NCBI GenBank assembly: GCA_016794345.1 | Contig: JAEUKE010000146.1 | Span: forward strand, 1-45,200 | DNA length: 45,200 nt | Source: Myxococcales bacterium | Lineage (GTDB): Bacteria > Myxococcota_A > Polyangia > Polyangiales > Polyangiaceae | Direction: 5' to 3' | Made by a program: the position numbers and the translations under genes | Shown here: positions 14,329 to 22,406 of the stretch, piece after piece | Numbering within the stretch: position 1 is the stretch's first letter | How the letters are laid out: every line of letters starts with the position of its first letter | The notes under the pieces: generated by a model | Databases searched by the model: none | The model's input: the letters and a program-made list of their open reading frames with translations, nothing else | Told to the model about the DNA's origin: nothing

Positions 14329-15612
14329 TCATTCGGGGACGGGGTTCGTCCCGACGTTCACGGTCCCGCCGTTGGCGATCCAGCGGAAGTTGTCGACGAT
14401 GACGGAGGAGTCGAGCGCCTGATCGCCCGCGTCCCAGATTGCGAACCGGAGCGAGAACGTCTCCAGAGGTCCGATGGGCGCTGTGGTCTGCAGCCACGCG
14501 GTGGCGCCCGCGTCGAGCTCGAAGCCGCTGCCCTGGAGATCCGTCGCGCCCGCGGGGCAGCAGGGGTTGGGCATGGGCGGGCAGCCGGTGTTGCAGAACG
14601 CGGCCCAGTCACTGCAGGTGTCGCAGGTGTCGAAGAAGCCGAGGTTCACGCTCACGGGGTTGTTCATCGAGTCGAACGAGATGTTCCCGTTGATCGATCC
14701 CATCGGCGCGGGGTTCGCGAGGGCGATGAACTGGTCGTTGTAAGAGGTGCAGACCCACTCGGCGAACTCGAACGAGTAGAACCGGAAGTCGAACTGGTAG
14801 CCCGTCGCGTTGCTCGGCGCGCGCAGCGTGACCTCCAGCCCGATGTCGTCGTTGATGTTCGGCGACGCGTTACACACGAGCTGCGGGAAGCCCGGCGGGG
14901 CAGTGCCCGCCGACGACGTGCAGGTCTGGGTCCCGCAGAAGCCGGGCTGACCCGGCGTGCGCGCGCGGCCGGAGGACAGCCCGAGCAAGCTCTCGCCGGC
15001 GCGCGGCGCCACGTTCGTCCCGAAGTTGGGGAGCACGCCGAACTGCTCGACCGGCTGGCTGCTGGCGCCGCCGTTCGCGCGGACCCATTGGGCCGATACC
15101 ACGCCCCAGTCGTCGTCCCCAGCCGAGGACTTGCAGAGCTCCACCGCACGCGCGCCATCGAACGGGTCGGTCGTGTTGAGCGGGATCCCCGTGTCGCAAG
15201 GCGTCGGCACGTTGTCGATCTCGCCGTCACAGTCCTCGTCGGCCGGCTCCATCATGCCGCCGCCGCCGCCTTGGCCGTCCTCCGCGATGACCTCGATGGC
15301 GGCCGGGTTCACGTTGGCGTCGCAGTCGTTGCAGTCGCCGCCGTTGATGGTGAACCCATCCATGTCTTTGTCTTCGTCGGGTCCGGCGTCACAGCCAGGC
15401 TGGCCGCTGCCCGTGCTCGTCTGGTTGCCGAACGAGCTGGCCGAGCCGCCTTGACCCGTCGTGACGGTCGTCTGCCCGGAGGCGCCGCCGCTCGCGCCGG
15501 TGCCTTCCGTGTCGTTTCCGCCCCCCCCGTTGTTCGACCCGGCGGAGCACGCGGCCGCGAGCCCGGCTCCTGCCAGCGCGACGGCAACCCAAATTGCTAC
15601 GGACTTGTTCAT
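14329..15612 (-). CDS. lipoprotein with MopE-type motif and choice-of-anchor-L-like domain (copy 3)
   Basis: 427 residues. Signal peptide MNKSVAIWVAVALAGAG with lipobox AAACS is nearly identical to copies 2 and 4. It has the acidic DEDKDMDGFTINGGDCNDCD segment, a middle domain beginning VPTPCDTGIPLNTTDPFDGA, and the anchor-L-like core DDIGLEVTLRAPSNATGYQF. This copy carries the longer Cys-rich insert CDTCSDWAAFCNTGCP followed by CCPAG, shared with copy 1 but absent from copies 2 and 4. The insert therefore changes between neighbouring paralogues while the framework is kept. GAGGCAACG directly before the ATG is a good ribosome-binding site. It lies in one minus-strand array with short spacers and is probably cotranscribed with the others. 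Function unknown; ligand binding or adhesion at the cell surface is possible. Confidence 0.86.
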   Translation of the reverse strand: MNKSVAIWVAVALAGAGLAAACSAGSNNGGGGNDTEGTGASGGASGQTTVTTGQGGSASSFGNQTSTGSGQPGCDAGPDEDKDMDGFTINGGDCNDCDANVNPAAIEVIAEDGQGGGGGMMEPADEDCDGEIDNVPTPCDTGIPLNTTDPFDGARAVELCKSSAGDDDWGVVSAQWVRANGGASSQPVEQFGVLPNFGTNVAPRAGESLLGLSSGRARTPGQPGFCGTQTCTSSAGTAPPGFPQLVCNASPNINDDIGLEVTLRAPSNATGYQFDFRFYSFEFAEWVCTSYNDQFIALANPAPMGSINGNISFDSMNNPVSVNLGFFDTCDTCSDWAAFCNTGCPPMPNPCCPAGATDLQGSGFELDAGATAWLQTTAPIGPLETFSLRFAIWDAGDQALDSSVIVDNFRWIANGGTVNVGTNPVPE

Positions 15613-15644
15613 CGTTGCCTCGTGTCCAGGGTGGTCGAAAGAAT

Positions 15645-15662
15645 AATGACGGAGTTGTCAGC
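15645..15662. promoter_or_regulatory. palindrome in lipoprotein spacer 2
   Basis: Minus-strand reading GCTGACAACTCCGTCATT followed by ATTCTTTCG. Of the three lipoprotein spacers it is the one closest to the GCTGACAA-N2-TTGTCAGC operator (whole left arm and GTCA of the right arm kept). An operator relic or an attenuator stem are both possible. Confidence 0.35.
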
Positions 15663-15707
15663 AGGGGAGCACGGGGCGCCGCGCCGGTCTGGAGGAGAGG
15701 GCTCCGA

Positions 15708-16970
15708 TCACTCCGGGACCGGGTTCGTCCCGACGACCACGGTGCCGCCGTTGGCGATCCACTGGAAGTTGTCGATCAGGACCGTCGAGTCCCAGGCGTC
15801 GTCGCCGGTGTCCCAGATCGCGAAGCGCACGTTGAACGTCTCGCCTGGTCCGATCGGCGCGGTGGTCTGGAGCCAGCTCGTCGCACCGGCGTCGTCCCAC
15901 ACGTCGAACCCGGTCCCCGCGAGCTCGGCGGGACCGAGGTTGCAGGGGAACTGCGGGTAGAACGAGTCGTAGTTGCAGACGTCGAAGAAGGCGATGTTGA
16001 CGCTGACCGGATTGTTATTCGAATCGAACGAGATGTTCCCGTTGATGGAGCCCATCGGCGCGGGGTTCACCAGGGCGATGAACTGGTCGTTGTACGAGTC
16101 GCAGACCCACTCGGGGAACTCGAACGAGTAGAAGTTGAAGTCGAACCGGTAGCCGGTCGCGTTGGAGGGTGCCTTGATCGTGAGGTCGAGGCCGACGTCG
16201 TCGTTGATCTCGGTCGAGGGCGGGCAGCTGGGGTTGTCCTGCGGGAAGCCGGGCGGGGCGACGCCCAGGCCGGTGCCGGTGCAGATGTTGGAGCCGCAGC
16301 CGCCGTTGGCGGGGAGCCTCGCCTTGCCGGACGACATGACGAACAGGTTCTCGCCCGCGCGCGCGGGCACGTTCGCGCCGAAGGCGTCGAGGACGCCCCA
16401 TTGATCGGTCACCGCCGCCGCGACGCCGTTCGCGCGCACCCACTGGGCGGACACGACGCCCCAGTCGCTCTGGGGGGTGGCGGTCTTGCAGAGCTCGATC
16501 GTCCGCGCGCCGTCCATCGGGTCGGTCGTGTTGAGGGGAATGCCGGCGTCACACGGGCCTGCGACGTTGTCGATCTCGCCGTCGCAGTCTTCGTCCGCAG
16601 GCTCCATCGCGCCGCCGCCGCCGCCCATGCCGTCGTCCTCGACGACGACCTCGATGGCGTTCGGGTTCACGTTCGGATCGCAGTCGTTGCAGTCGTTCTG
16701 GTTGATCGAGAACCCGTCCTGGTCCTTGTCCTCGTCGGGCCCCGCGTCGCAGCCAGCCTGCATGCCGGTGCCGGTGGTGTTCCCGAACGAGCTCGCCGAG
16801 CCGCCCTGGCTGCTCGTCGTGACCGTCGACTGCGACGAGCCACCGCCGCTCGCGCCTGTGCCTTCCGTGTCGGAGCCGCCTGCGCCGGTGTTCGACCCGG
16901 CGGAGCACGCCGCCCCGAGCCCGGCGCTCGTCAGCGCGGCGGCAACCCAGATTGCTACGGACTTGTTCAT
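15708..16970 (-). CDS. lipoprotein with MopE-type motif and choice-of-anchor-L-like domain (copy 2)
   Basis: 420 residues. Signal peptide MNKSVAIWVAAALTSAG, lipobox GAACS, then a Gly/Ser-rich linker. The acidic motif is DEDKDQDGFSINQNDCNDCD, and the anchor-L-like half has DDVGLDLTIKAPSNATGYRF and SFDSNNNPVSVNIAFFDVC. Its insert reads CNYDSFYPQFPCNLG, unlike the inserts of the other copies. The DNA of the acidic motif and of the beginning of the linker is almost identical to copy 1, while other parts match copy 3 better, which suggests past recombination or gene conversion within the array. GAGGCAACA precedes the ATG. Likely an exported, lipid-anchored surface protein of unknown role. Confidence 0.86.
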   Translation of the reverse strand: MNKSVAIWVAAALTSAGLGAACSAGSNTGAGGSDTEGTGASGGGSSQSTVTTSSQGGSASSFGNTTGTGMQAGCDAGPDEDKDQDGFSINQNDCNDCDPNVNPNAIEVVVEDDGMGGGGGAMEPADEDCDGEIDNVAGPCDAGIPLNTTDPMDGARTIELCKTATPQSDWGVVSAQWVRANGVAAAVTDQWGVLDAFGANVPARAGENLFVMSSGKARLPANGGCGSNICTGTGLGVAPPGFPQDNPSCPPSTEINDDVGLDLTIKAPSNATGYRFDFNFYSFEFPEWVCDSYNDQFIALVNPAPMGSINGNISFDSNNNPVSVNIAFFDVCNYDSFYPQFPCNLGPAELAGTGFDVWDDAGATSWLQTTAPIGPGETFNVRFAIWDTGDDAWDSTVLIDNFQWIANGGTVVVGTNPVPE

Positions 16971-17000
16971 TGTTGCCTCGTGTCCAGGTCGGAGCGAAAA

Positions 17001-17018
17001 AGAGACGGTTCTGTCAGT
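17001..17018. promoter_or_regulatory. palindrome in lipoprotein spacer 1
   Basis: Minus-strand reading ACTGACAGAACCGTCTCT followed by TTTTCGC. It is at the same place as the elements in the other two lipoprotein spacers and is the most degenerate of them. The T-run after a short stem fits a weak intrinsic attenuator that would lower expression of downstream copies. Confidence 0.3.
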
Positions 17019-17036
17019 GTTCAGTCGGGGGCTCCG

Positions 17037-18341
17037 TCACTCCGGGACGGGGTTCGTCCCGACGATGACGGTTCCGCCATTGGCGATCCATTCGAAGTTG
17101 TCGATGACGGACGTCGAGTCGTAGGCGGTGTCCTGGACGTCCCAGATGGTGTAGCGAACCGAGAAGGACTCGCCCGGCCCGATGGGCGCGGTGGTCTGCA
17201 GCCAGCTCGTCCCGCCGGCGTCCTCGAAGTTCGAGCCGAAGGCGTTGTCGAAGCCGTTGCCCATGAGCTCGGCGCCGCCCGAGGGGCAACAGGGGTTCGG
17301 GGCGGTGGGGCAAGTGCCCGTGTAGCAGTAGGCCGCGAAGTCGTCGCAGCCGTTGCATACGTCGAAGAAGGCGATGTTGACGCTGACCGGGTTGCTGTTC
17401 GAGTCGAAGGAGATGTTGCCGTTCTGCGAGCCCATCGGCGCGGGGTTCACCAGCGCGATGAACTGGTCGTTGAAGAGCGTGCAGACGTACTCCGCGTATT
17501 CGAAGGAGTAGAACTTGAAATCGAACTTGTAGCCCGTGGCGTTGCTGGGCGCCTTGAGCGTCACCTCGAGCCCGATGTCGTCGTTGATGGTGCTCGACAC
17601 GTCGCAGCCGGGGACGGCCTGCGGGAAGCCGGGCGGCGGGGTGCCGGCGCCCGAGGCGCAAGCGTGGCTCGTGCAGGCCCCCGCCTGGCCGGGCAAACGC
17701 GCCGTTCCGCTCGAGAGCGCCAGCACGCTCTCGCCGGCGCGAGGCGCGACGCTGGGCCCGAAGTTCGGCAAGATGCCGTATTGCACGCTGGAGGTGCTCA
17801 CCGGGGAGCCGTTCGCGCGGACCCACTGTGCGGAGACGACGCCCCAATCGCTCTCGGGCGTCGCCGTCTTGCAGAGCTCGATGGCCCGCGCGCCGTCCAT
17901 GGCGTCGGTGCTGTCGAACGGGAGGCCCGTGTCGCAGGGACCGGCGACGTTGTCGATCTCTCCGTCGCAGTCCTCGTCGGCCGGCTCCATCACGCCGCCA
18001 CCGCCGCCCATGCCGCCGTCGACGATGACCTCGATGGCGTTGGGGTTCACGTTGGGATCGCAGTCGTTGCAGTCGTTCTGGTTGATCGAGAACCCGTCTT
18101 GGTCCTTGTCCTCGTCGGGCCCCGCGTCGCATCCGGCCTGCATGCTGGTGCCAGTGGTGTTCCCGAACGAGCTCGCCGAGCCGCCCTGGCTGCTCGTCGC
18201 GACGGCGGTCGTCGCTCCGCCTTCGTTCCCGGCGCCTTCTCCGTCGCCGGGGCTGCCCCCCGATCCGTTGTTGTTTCCAGCGGAGCACGCGGCGGCCATG
18301 AAGACGGCGAGGATTGCGGGGGTGTGACGCAAGAGCTGCAT
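17037..18341 (-). CDS. lipoprotein with MopE-type motif and choice-of-anchor-L-like domain (copy 1, first of array)
   Basis: 434 residues and the first gene of the array. Its signal peptide, MQLLRHTPAILAVFMAAACS, is unlike that of the three downstream copies, so the leader was exchanged or the others arose by duplication of one another. The body is the same: acidic DEDKDQDGFSINQNDCNDCD, middle domain, and core DDIGLEVTLKAPSNATGYKF. It carries the longest insert, CNGCDDFAAYCYTGTCP plus CCPSG and a DNAFGSNFEDAGG stretch. ATG at 18341 is preferred since GAGG lies six bases upstream; the ATG at 18347 abuts GAGG and longer starts add non-signal sequence. The 242-base gap to the divergent radical-SAM gene should hold the promoter of the array. 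Confidence 0.85.
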   Translation of the reverse strand: MQLLRHTPAILAVFMAAACSAGNNNGSGGSPGDGEGAGNEGGATTAVATSSQGGSASSFGNTTGTSMQAGCDAGPDEDKDQDGFSINQNDCNDCDPNVNPNAIEVIVDGGMGGGGGVMEPADEDCDGEIDNVAGPCDTGLPFDSTDAMDGARAIELCKTATPESDWGVVSAQWVRANGSPVSTSSVQYGILPNFGPSVAPRAGESVLALSSGTARLPGQAGACTSHACASGAGTPPPGFPQAVPGCDVSSTINDDIGLEVTLKAPSNATGYKFDFKFYSFEYAEYVCTLFNDQFIALVNPAPMGSQNGNISFDSNSNPVSVNIAFFDVCNGCDDFAAYCYTGTCPTAPNPCCPSGGAELMGNGFDNAFGSNFEDAGGTSWLQTTAPIGPGESFSVRYTIWDVQDTAYDSTSVIDNFEWIANGGTVIVGTNPVPE

Positions 18342-18583
18342 GATCATCCTCGAGGGGTGCGCACTCGGGTTGGAATCTCGGAGCAACAAAAAGAAAGAGG
18401 TGAAGCCCGGGGACGACAAACGTTACATGATTCTCGCTGGGGAGGAACACTGTCGCCGCGCTGTTCGACTACGGACGGCGCCGCGTGCACCCGCCGTCGT
18501 CCGGTCGGCGGCGATCCAGGTAGAAGCGCACAAATCTCGCGGCGAGGCGGCGGCCGAGCGGGACCGGTGCTATCGCTTCGCCC

Positions 18584-20062
18584 GTGCCCACCTGGGAAAA
18601 CCAGGAGACCATTCGAGCGCGGCTCCGCAAGGAACGCGGGGGGGTGTCGGCCCAGGCCGACACCACGATCGCCCTCGCTTACCCTTCCCCGTACCACACA
18701 GGGATGAGCTCCCTCGGCTTCCAGCAGGTCTACAAGCTCATCCAGCGGTCGGGCACGATCGCGTGCGCACGAGCGTTCTTGCCCGACGAGTCCCAGGGTG
18801 AGCCGGCCCCCCTCACCTACGAGCACCTCCGCCCGCTCTCCCATTACCCTATCGTCGCGTTCAGTGTCGCGTACGAGCTCGAGCTGGCCGGGTTGGTCCA
18901 CATGCTCGAGCGGAGCGGCATCCCCTCGCTCCGGGCCGACCGGGACGAGGACGCGCCGTTCATCCTCGCGGGCGGCCCCCTGACGTTCTCCAACCCGCTG
19001 CCCCTGGCCGCGTTCGCTGACGCAATCGTCATGGGCGAGGCCGAAGAGCTGGTGGTCCCGGTGCTCGAGATCATCGCCGGCGCACCGACCAAGGCCGCCG
19101 CGCTCGCGGCGCTGGCGGCCGTGCCACACGTCTTCGTGCCGGAGCACCACGGCGCGTCGATGCCCTCGATCGCCAAGTGCGACACGGCGCTCCTGCCCGC
19201 CTCGAGCGCCATCCGGACGCCCGATACGGAGCTCTCGGACATGTTCTTGATCGAGACGGAGCGCGGCTGCTCGCGGATGTGCACCTACTGCGTGATGCGG
19301 CGCTCCACCAACGGCGGGATGCGCCTCGTCTCGAAGGAGACGATCCTCGGCACGATCCCGGAGGACTGCCGCCGCGTGGGCCTCGTCGGGGCGGCCGTGA
19401 GCGACCACCCGAAGATCGCGGAGATCGTCCGCTCCTTGGGAGAGCGCGGGGCGGAGGTCGGTCTCTCGAGCCTCCGGCCGGACCGGCTGAGCGAGGACTT
19501 CGTCTCCGCGCTCGCGCTCGCGGGCTACCGGACGCTGACCACCGCGATGGACGGGCCGAGCGAGCGGCTGCGCGAGTCGCTCGAGCGCCGCGCGAAGGTC
19601 AAGCACCTCAGGCGGGCCGCGGAGCTGGCGCGGGCTCACGGCATGAAGCGGCTCAAGCTCTACTTGATGCTCGGGCTGCCGAGCGAGACCGACGCCGACA
19701 TCGACGAGTGCGTCTCGTTCGTGGGTGAGCTCTCCACGGTCGTGCCGATCGCGCTCGGCATCGCCCCGTTCTGCGCGAAGCGAAACACGCCCCTCGACGG
19801 TCAGCCCTTCGCCGGCATCGACGTGGTCTCCTCGCGCCTCGAGCGCTTGCGGCGCGGGCTGCGCGGCCGAGCCGACGTCCGCTCGACGAGCGTGAAGTGG
19901 GCGTGGGTCGAGTACGTCCTCGCGCAAGGCGGCGTCGCGGAGGGCCGAGCCCTGCGCGAGGCAGCCCTGCGGGGCGGCTCGTTCGCCCACTACAAGGCGG
20001 CGTTCGAGGCCACGCTGGCCGCGAAGCCCGCCCGCCGCAGCCTGGCCATCGCGCCGGTCTGA
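18584..20062 (+). CDS. radical SAM protein with N-terminal B12-binding-like domain
   Basis: 492 residues. The N-terminal 200 residues resemble a cobalamin-binding-like Rossmann domain (IALAYPSPYHTGMSSLGFQQ, then YPIVAFSVAYELELAGL and ILAGGPLTFSNPLPLAAFAD), without the DxHxxG cobalamin-ligand motif. The radical SAM core begins with CSRMCTYC: Cys229, Cys233 and Cys236 should hold the [4Fe-4S] cluster. Later motifs KLYLMLGLPSET and ALGIAPFCAKRNTPL are typical of the TIGR03960-like and methylthiotransferase-like groups of this superfamily. The reaction is unknown. GTG at 18584 is the only start giving the complete B12-like domain; its ribosome-binding site is weak. The TlpA-like gene follows after 55 bases on the same strand and may be cotranscribed. 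Confidence 0.85.
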   Translation: MPTWENQETIRARLRKERGGVSAQADTTIALAYPSPYHTGMSSLGFQQVYKLIQRSGTIACARAFLPDESQGEPAPLTYEHLRPLSHYPIVAFSVAYELELAGLVHMLERSGIPSLRADRDEDAPFILAGGPLTFSNPLPLAAFADAIVMGEAEELVVPVLEIIAGAPTKAAALAALAAVPHVFVPEHHGASMPSIAKCDTALLPASSAIRTPDTELSDMFLIETERGCSRMCTYCVMRRSTNGGMRLVSKETILGTIPEDCRRVGLVGAAVSDHPKIAEIVRSLGERGAEVGLSSLRPDRLSEDFVSALALAGYRTLTTAMDGPSERLRESLERRAKVKHLRRAAELARAHGMKRLKLYLMLGLPSETDADIDECVSFVGELSTVVPIALGIAPFCAKRNTPLDGQPFAGIDVVSSRLERLRRGLRGRADVRSTSVKWAWVEYVLAQGGVAEGRALREAALRGGSFAHYKAAFEATLAAKPARRSLAIAPV

Positions 20063-20117
20063 GCGGCGGATATCGGGGAGCGCGGCGCTCCGCCGTCGTG
20101 CTAGTACTCGCCTCCGA

Positions 20118-20828
20118 ATGGCAGGCGAAGCGGCGCGCGAGCAGAACCGAGGGCGGAACTTCGCCATCCAGCTCGCGTTCATCTTGGTGGCCGCGGGCGG
20201 GGTCTTCAGCTTCGTGCAGGCCGCGAAGAACGACCAGATGCGCGCGCTGTGCTCGGCCACGTGCGCGCTCGCGCCTGCCTACGCCGGCCGCAACCGTACG
20301 GCGCCCGACTTCGCGCTGCCCGACATGGATGGCAACACCGTCAGCCTATCGAGCTTCCGCGGCAAGACCGTGGTCCTGAACTTCTGGGCCAGCTGGTGCG
20401 ACCCCTGCCGGGAAGAGATGCCGTCGCTCGCGCGCCTCGCGATGATGCTGAAGAAACGCAAGGACGTGGTGCTCGTCACCGTGAGCGTGGACGAAGAGAA
20501 GACGGCCATCACGGACACGCTGACCGCCCTCTTCGCCGCGGACGACGAGCTGAAGGACAAGCTCAGGCCCGGGGAGATCCCCTTCCTCGTGCTGCACGAT
20601 CCGGAGATGAAGGTCGTGCGGGACGGCTACGGCACGACGAAGTACCCCGAGACGTGGATCCTCGACAAGGACGGGTTCATCCGCTCGCGATTCGACGGCG
20701 CGCGCGACTGGTCGGGCGCGCTCGCGCTGGACGCGATCAACGCAGCCACGCGAGATCCGGGCTGCCTCGCGGACATCGTGCAAGGCAAGCCGCAGGGCAA
20801 ATACGCCCGGCTCTGCGACGGCGAGTAG
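20118..20828 (+). CDS. TlpA/ResA-like membrane-anchored thioredoxin
   Basis: 236 residues. An N-terminal anchor (FAIQLAFILVAAGGVFSFV) is followed by a periplasmic thioredoxin fold of the TlpA/AhpC-TSA type. The active site WCDPC is at 93-97 (Cys94, Cys97) in NFWASWCDPCREEMPS. The cis-Pro side reads YPETWILDKDGFI, typical of TlpA-like proteins. Two extra cysteines, Cys45 and Cys49 (CSATC), lie just after the anchor and could form a second redox pair; this is unusual for the family. The likely role is disulfide reduction in the periplasm, for example for cytochrome c assembly. No Shine-Dalgarno sequence is evident before the ATG. Confidence 0.88.
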   Translation: MAGEAAREQNRGRNFAIQLAFILVAAGGVFSFVQAAKNDQMRALCSATCALAPAYAGRNRTAPDFALPDMDGNTVSLSSFRGKTVVLNFWASWCDPCREEMPSLARLAMMLKKRKDVVLVTVSVDEEKTAITDTLTALFAADDELKDKLRPGEIPFLVLHDPEMKVVRDGYGTTKYPETWILDKDGFIRSRFDGARDWSGALALDAINAATRDPGCLADIVQGKPQGKYARLCDGE

Positions 20829-21047
20829 CTGAGCGGTTTTCGCCGAGAGCGAGCGAGGTCGGCGGCGACTCGCGCGGAGCGTACGACCGCACGCGAGCAC
20901 GCTCGACGTCGAGATCGCGAAGCTTCCCGCGGTAGCTGAGCGGTTTTCGCCGAGAGCGAGCGAGGTCGGCGGCGAGTCGCGCGGAGCGTACGACCGTACG
21001 CGAGCACGCTCGACGTCGAGATCGCGAAGCTATCGGCGAAAACCGCC
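20825..21047. repeat. tandem 107-bp repeat with inverted end, between convergent genes
   Basis: A 100-bp unit beginning gtagctgagcggttttcgcc lies at 20825-20924 and 20932-21031, differing at two bases. Directly after the second copy, atcggcgaaaaccgcc (21032-21047) is the inverted complement of the unit's start (gcggttttcgccga), so the block has terminal inverted repeats and can fold into a long stem. Inside each unit is the palindrome ctcgacgtcgag. It fills the gap between the TlpA gene (whose stop codon lies in it) and the minus-strand FHA gene. Its position suggests a bidirectional transcription end; its form resembles a MITE-like element. Confidence 0.8.
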
Positions 21048-21053
21048 AGCAAC

Positions 21054-22310
21054 CTAGTTGGTGTTGAGCTCGACGCGCAGGAGCTTGCGGCCGATGAAGA
21101 GGTAGTCGCCGTGGCCGAGCTCGCGCTCCGTCTTCAGGCGGAGGTAGGTCCCGTTGCGGCTGCTCAAGTCCGCGAGGGTGAACCGACCGTCTTGCTCTTC
21201 GATGCGGCAGTGTGATCCCGACATGTAGAGGTCGCCGGGGAAGTTCAGGTCGCCGCCCTCGCGGCCGATCTGCAGCGCGTTGCCGCGCGCACACACAGCC
21301 ATGCCGGTGGAGCCACCCTGGAGGATCTGGACCAGCCGGAAGGAGCTCGGGTGCTTGGGCGACGAGTAGAAGTACGTGCCGTCGGGCTCCTGACCGTCGG
21401 CCGCGCGGGGGTTCATCTCGAGCCGGAAGAGCTGCTCACCGGCGAGGATCATGTCCCCGGGCGTGATCTCGACCGTGCCGCGGACGCGGATGTAGACGCC
21501 GTTCAGCGAGCCCTCGTCGCGAACGACGAGCTTGCCGTTCCGATAGAAGAAGTTCGCGTGGCGCCGGGAGACGAACGGGTCGTCCGGGAACGGGAGCTGC
21601 CCGTCGCGGCCGACGATGTGCTGCTCCGCCTTCAGGTGGAAGGAGAGCCCGTCCATCCCCTCGCCGCGGATGAGGATGAGCTTCGCCTTCGCGGGGTTCT
21701 GCATGTCCCCGAAGTACAGGGTCTGCGCGCTGACGATCTCCGGAGGGACGGCTTCGCCGCAGCGACCACAGAACTTGTGGCCCATGGGGACACCGCTCGA
21801 GCACGAGCGGCAGACGTAATTGCGAGCTTGTTCCATCAACTCCTCCTGGGAGAGCGTGGCGCTTGGGTCGACGGCGGCGGGCTTCGGCCTTGGCTGGCTG
21901 GGTGGGACCGAAGGAGCTGCCGGCGCAGCAGACGCCGGCGGCGAAGCTAGGTTCGGGGCTTTGGGTGAGCCGATGGAGCCGGGCGCGGGCGCAGCGCCGG
22001 CGGTCGGGCCCCGCCCCGGCGGGCTCGACCGCATGCCCATCATGGCGAGCGCCGACCCGCGCCGTTGCCCGGGCGAGGTGCCCGGTGACGTCGTGGGCGA
22101 GGCCGTGGGAGGGCTCGACTGGCGTGACGGCGGGGTGGACTGGCGCGACGGCGGAGCAGCCTGCTCCGCCGGTGCACCGGACGAGCGCGGCGCGAGCGAG
22201 CGCCGCGTCGCGAGCGACAGCTCGTGCGAGCACGCAGCGCACGCCGACCCGCCGAGCGGGTTGTACGCGTCGCATTGCCCGCAAACGATTCCTAGCTCGC
22301 TTGTCTCCAT
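21054..22310 (-). CDS. zinc-ribbon protein with two FHA domains
   Basis: 418 residues. The N-terminus has a ribbon with Cys10, Cys13, Cys24 and Cys27 (CGQCDAYNPLGGSACAAC). A Pro/Ala/Ser-rich disordered stretch follows, then a second ribbon CRSCSSGVPMGHKFCGRC. Two FHA domains end the protein: the first with VGRDGQLPF and VSRRHANF, the second with IGREGGDLNF, MSGSHCRI and SSRNGTYL. FHA domains bind phosphothreonine; in the second, Gly-Arg, Ser-x-x-His and Asn-Gly are all present. This points to a signalling adaptor of Ser/Thr kinases, which are abundant in myxobacteria. ATG at 22310 is chosen because the ribbon begins there; an ATG at 22349 is possible. The signal-peptidase-like gene lies upstream on the same strand. 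Confidence 0.85.
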   Translation of the reverse strand: METSELGIVCGQCDAYNPLGGSACAACSHELSLATRRSLAPRSSGAPAEQAAPPSRQSTPPSRQSSPPTASPTTSPGTSPGQRRGSALAMMGMRSSPPGRGPTAGAAPAPGSIGSPKAPNLASPPASAAPAAPSVPPSQPRPKPAAVDPSATLSQEELMEQARNYVCRSCSSGVPMGHKFCGRCGEAVPPEIVSAQTLYFGDMQNPAKAKLILIRGEGMDGLSFHLKAEQHIVGRDGQLPFPDDPFVSRRHANFFYRNGKLVVRDEGSLNGVYIRVRGTVEITPGDMILAGEQLFRLEMNPRAADGQEPDGTYFYSSPKHPSSFRLVQILQGGSTGMAVCARGNALQIGREGGDLNFPGDLYMSGSHCRIEEQDGRFTLADLSSRNGTYLRLKTERELGHGDYLFIGRKLLRVELNTN

Positions 22311-22406
22311 GTCCAGCCGACAAACTCCACGTTCGTCACGCGCGAGCATGGTCGCGCCCAGAATCCGGGGGCGTCAAGCGCTCCGTCGGACTTCCCGAAA
22401 GCACGC

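Noticed and set aside
15594..18707. Plus-strand open frame of about 1000 codons opposite the lipoprotein array
   Set aside because: It is the complementary reading of four genes with signal peptides, ribosome-binding sites and matching domains. Its translation is Arg/Val/Gly-rich and repeats with the array, as expected of an antisense shadow in G/C-rich DNA.
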